Assembly: GCA_002784505.1 (NCBI GenBank)
Contig: PFLF01000051.1
Location: 8,022-14,834 of the forward strand
Reading direction: 5' to 3'
DNA length: 6,813 nucleotides
From: Candidatus Roizmanbacteria bacterium CG_4_10_14_0_8_um_filter_39_9
Lineage (GTDB): Bacteria; Patescibacteriota; Microgenomatia; UBA1406; GWC2-37-13
In this document: positions 5,972 through 6,813 of the stretch, one piece after another
Layout: the number at the start of each line of letters is the position of its first letter
Numbering within the stretch: position 1 is the first letter of the stretch
Made by a program: the position numbers and the translations under genes
The notes under the pieces: model-generated
Databases searched by the model: none
Told to the model about the DNA's origin: nothing
What the model saw: only the letters and a program-made list of their open reading frames with translations

Positions 5972-6037
5972 AAGGTATTTTTTCGCTTGGTGGGAATCCT
6001 CCCCTTCGGGGAATCCCAAAGCGCAAAAAAATACCTT
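5972..6037. repeat. 66-bp near-perfect inverted repeat with UUCG loop between nrdJ and pduO
   Basis: The outer arms AAGGTATTTTTT (5972-5983) and AAAAAATACCTT (6026-6037) are perfectly complementary. The pairing continues with CGCTT/AAGCG (5984-5988 with 6019-6023), then TGGGA/TCCCA (5991-5995 with 6014-6018), and ends in CCCC-TTCG-GGGG (6001-6011), a very stable C(UUCG)G tetraloop. Only small bulges interrupt it. The T-run is in the 5' arm and the A-run in the 3' arm on either strand, the reverse of an intrinsic terminator, where a GC stem is followed by U. It could be an RNA-stabilising or processing hairpin at the end of the nrdRJ transcript, a palindromic repeat of the genome, or a small miniature element. 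No flanking duplication was noticed. Confidence 0.85.
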
Positions 6038-6061
6038 GACTGCGTCTTAACCTGTTAATTT

Positions 6062-6067
6062 TTTAAT
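6062..6067 (+). promoter_or_regulatory. Possible -10 box (TTTAAT) of the adenosyltransferase gene
   Basis: TTTAAT matches TATAAT at five of six positions and lies six bases before the ATG at 6074, the same spacing as at other genes in this window. A TTGACT at 6036-6041 is present but 20 bases away, longer than ideal. The sequence is very AT-rich, so chance is a real possibility. Confidence 0.3.
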
Positions 6068-6073
6068 TTTAAA

Positions 6074-6610
6074 ATGCCAATTTATACTCGGACTGGTGAT
6101 GATGGGACGACGGGCTTGTGTGGAGGAAAACGCATCTTTAAATCCGATCTTATCGTTGACGCATATGGGACGCTTGACGAGTGTACCTCATATTTAGGTC
6201 TTGTCACCACAAAAAAGATAGAAAAACAGGACCGTCTTCTTATAACGCAAATTCAAAAAGACATGTATGCCATCATGGGTTTTTTGGCAGGGGCAAACCT
6301 TGACCTCCATTCGCTGGGTGAACACATTGTTTCTTTTGAAGACAAAATCGACGCGTCAGAGAAAAAATTACCCCGTTTAAAAAACTTTATACTCCCTCAG
6401 GGGGCTGAAATTTCTGTACAGTTTCATATCTCACGGACAGTTTGTAGGCGGGCAGAGCGCGCAATGATAACTTATGTTCGAACTTCAAAACATTTGTTTA
6501 CCGATCACCGCTTTCTTATGGTTGTACGTTATATCAACCGTCTCTCCGACTTGCTTTTTACCTTGGCCCGTGTGTATAATACGAGGGAGGAAAAAATTGC
6601 CTCCATATGA
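6074..6610 (+). CDS. pduO: PduO-type corrinoid (cob(I)alamin) adenosyltransferase
   Basis: The product has 178 residues, the length of a stand-alone PduO-type enzyme. It transfers the adenosyl group of ATP to cob(I)alamin, giving adenosylcobalamin, the cofactor of NrdJ encoded just upstream. The conserved blocks are in order: the N-terminal ATP-binding segment YTRTGDDGTTGLCGGKR (4-20); YGTLDECTSYLG (31-42); FILPQG (105-110); HISRTVCRRAERA (118-130), with the Arg/Glu cluster at the active site; and YINRLSDLLFTLAR (153-166). Family members are trimers of four- to five-helix bundles in the cytoplasm. No signal peptide or extra domain is seen. It may form its own transcription unit after the large hairpin, or be read with nrdRJ. 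The riboswitch begins about 35 bases after its stop and regulates the next gene, not this one. Confidence 0.93.
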   Translation: MPIYTRTGDDGTTGLCGGKRIFKSDLIVDAYGTLDECTSYLGLVTTKKIEKQDRLLITQIQKDMYAIMGFLAGANLDLHSLGEHIVSFEDKIDASEKKLPRLKNFILPQGAEISVQFHISRTVCRRAERAMITYVRTSKHLFTDHRFLMVVRYINRLSDLLFTLARVYNTREEKIASI

Positions 6611-6645
6611 TTGGATTTGTTTCATTGTTGTAGATGGTTATTTAC

Positions 6646-6788
6646 GTGTTTGGTATGGGTCACTGACCTCCGACTCGGAGGTTGGGAAGACCCAAAAATA
6701 GCCTATGTGAGAATCAGGTGTAAATCCTGAACTGTGCCGCAGCGGTTACCCTCCGATTCGGAGGGAAGTCCGAAGACTGACCAAACAC
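6646..6788 (+). promoter_or_regulatory. Cobalamin (adenosylcobalamin-type) riboswitch controlling a gene beyond the window
   Basis: P1 is a perfect nine-base helix: GTGTTTGGT (6646-6654) with ACCAAACAC (6780-6788). P2 is GGGTC/GACCC (6657-6661 with 6689-6693) around a hairpin ACCTCCG-ACT-CGGAGGT (6666-6682) and GGGAA. The conserved core follows: GTGAGAATCAGGTGTAAATC (6707-6726), then CTGAACTGTGCCGCAGCGGT (6727-6746), whose CCGC-A-GCGG is the L5 hairpin. An accessory hairpin CCCTCCG-ATT-CGGAGGG (6749-6765) precedes the B12 box AGTCCGAAGACTGACC (6767-6782). The family binds adenosylcobalamin or a related corrinoid and usually shuts off B12 uptake, synthesis or B12-independent isoenzyme genes when the ligand is abundant. 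A run of six T at 6796-6801 follows, but the expression platform and the target gene are cut off by the window edge. Confidence 0.92.
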
Positions 6789-6813
6789 CTATTTGTTTTT
6801 TATCCCCGAGCAG

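Noticed and set aside
5972..6037. Intrinsic terminator of nrdJ
   Set aside because: The hairpin is strong, but the T-run is in the 5' arm and the A-run in the 3' arm, so no U-tract follows the stem in either direction.
6474..6701. 75-codon plus-strand frame overlapping the end of the adenosyltransferase gene and the riboswitch
   Set aside because: It is out of frame with a well-conserved gene and runs into a structured riboswitch, and it has no recognisable domain.

Overview
The window looks like a chromosomal piece of a Candidate Phyla Radiation (Patescibacteria) bacterium, most probably of the Microgenomates type. This is inferred from gene content, not from a marker gene. The signs are a small T4SS-pilin-like protein with a Cys-rich ectodomain, a surface protein ending in an IPSTG-PE sortase-like signal with a Lys tail, a short two-helix membrane protein of a type I associate with CPR genomes, very tight packing with overlapping convergent genes, -10 boxes placed so close to start codons that the mRNAs should be leaderless, and DNA-precursor synthesis that relies on a B12-dependent reductase.

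Left part (1-2231), cell envelope. A leftward gene cut by the window edge encodes a secreted coiled-coil protein of the CwlO/PcsB type. Divergent from it is the Cys-rich pilin-like protein. That gene converges on the IPSTG surface protein, and the two share one CTAG for both stop codons. Divergent again is a two-helix membrane protein of unknown function.

Middle (2179-3076). A leftward gene, overlapping the membrane-protein gene tail to tail by 53 bp, encodes a PIN-domain protein of the HARP family (UPF0278, formerly 'RNA ligase partner'), the protein-only RNase P first shown in Aquifex. Its four putative catalytic aspartates are present with the family spacing. A 244-bp gap without a supported gene follows. 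It holds several possible RNA hairpins and, at its right end, a candidate NrdR operator.

Right part (3077-6813), B12-dependent deoxyribonucleotide synthesis. nrdR (repressor) is followed after 36 bp by nrdJ (class II, adenosylcobalamin-dependent ribonucleotide reductase). Then come a striking 66-bp inverted repeat with a UUCG loop, a PduO-type cob(I)alamin adenosyltransferase that makes the NrdJ cofactor, and an adenosylcobalamin-type riboswitch pointing rightward at a gene beyond the window. The logic is compact: NrdJ needs AdoCbl, PduO makes it from salvaged corrinoid, the riboswitch senses it, and NrdR adjusts reductase expression to nucleotide supply. No corrinoid-biosynthesis gene is visible here. 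The downstream gene could be an uptake gene, but that cannot be seen.
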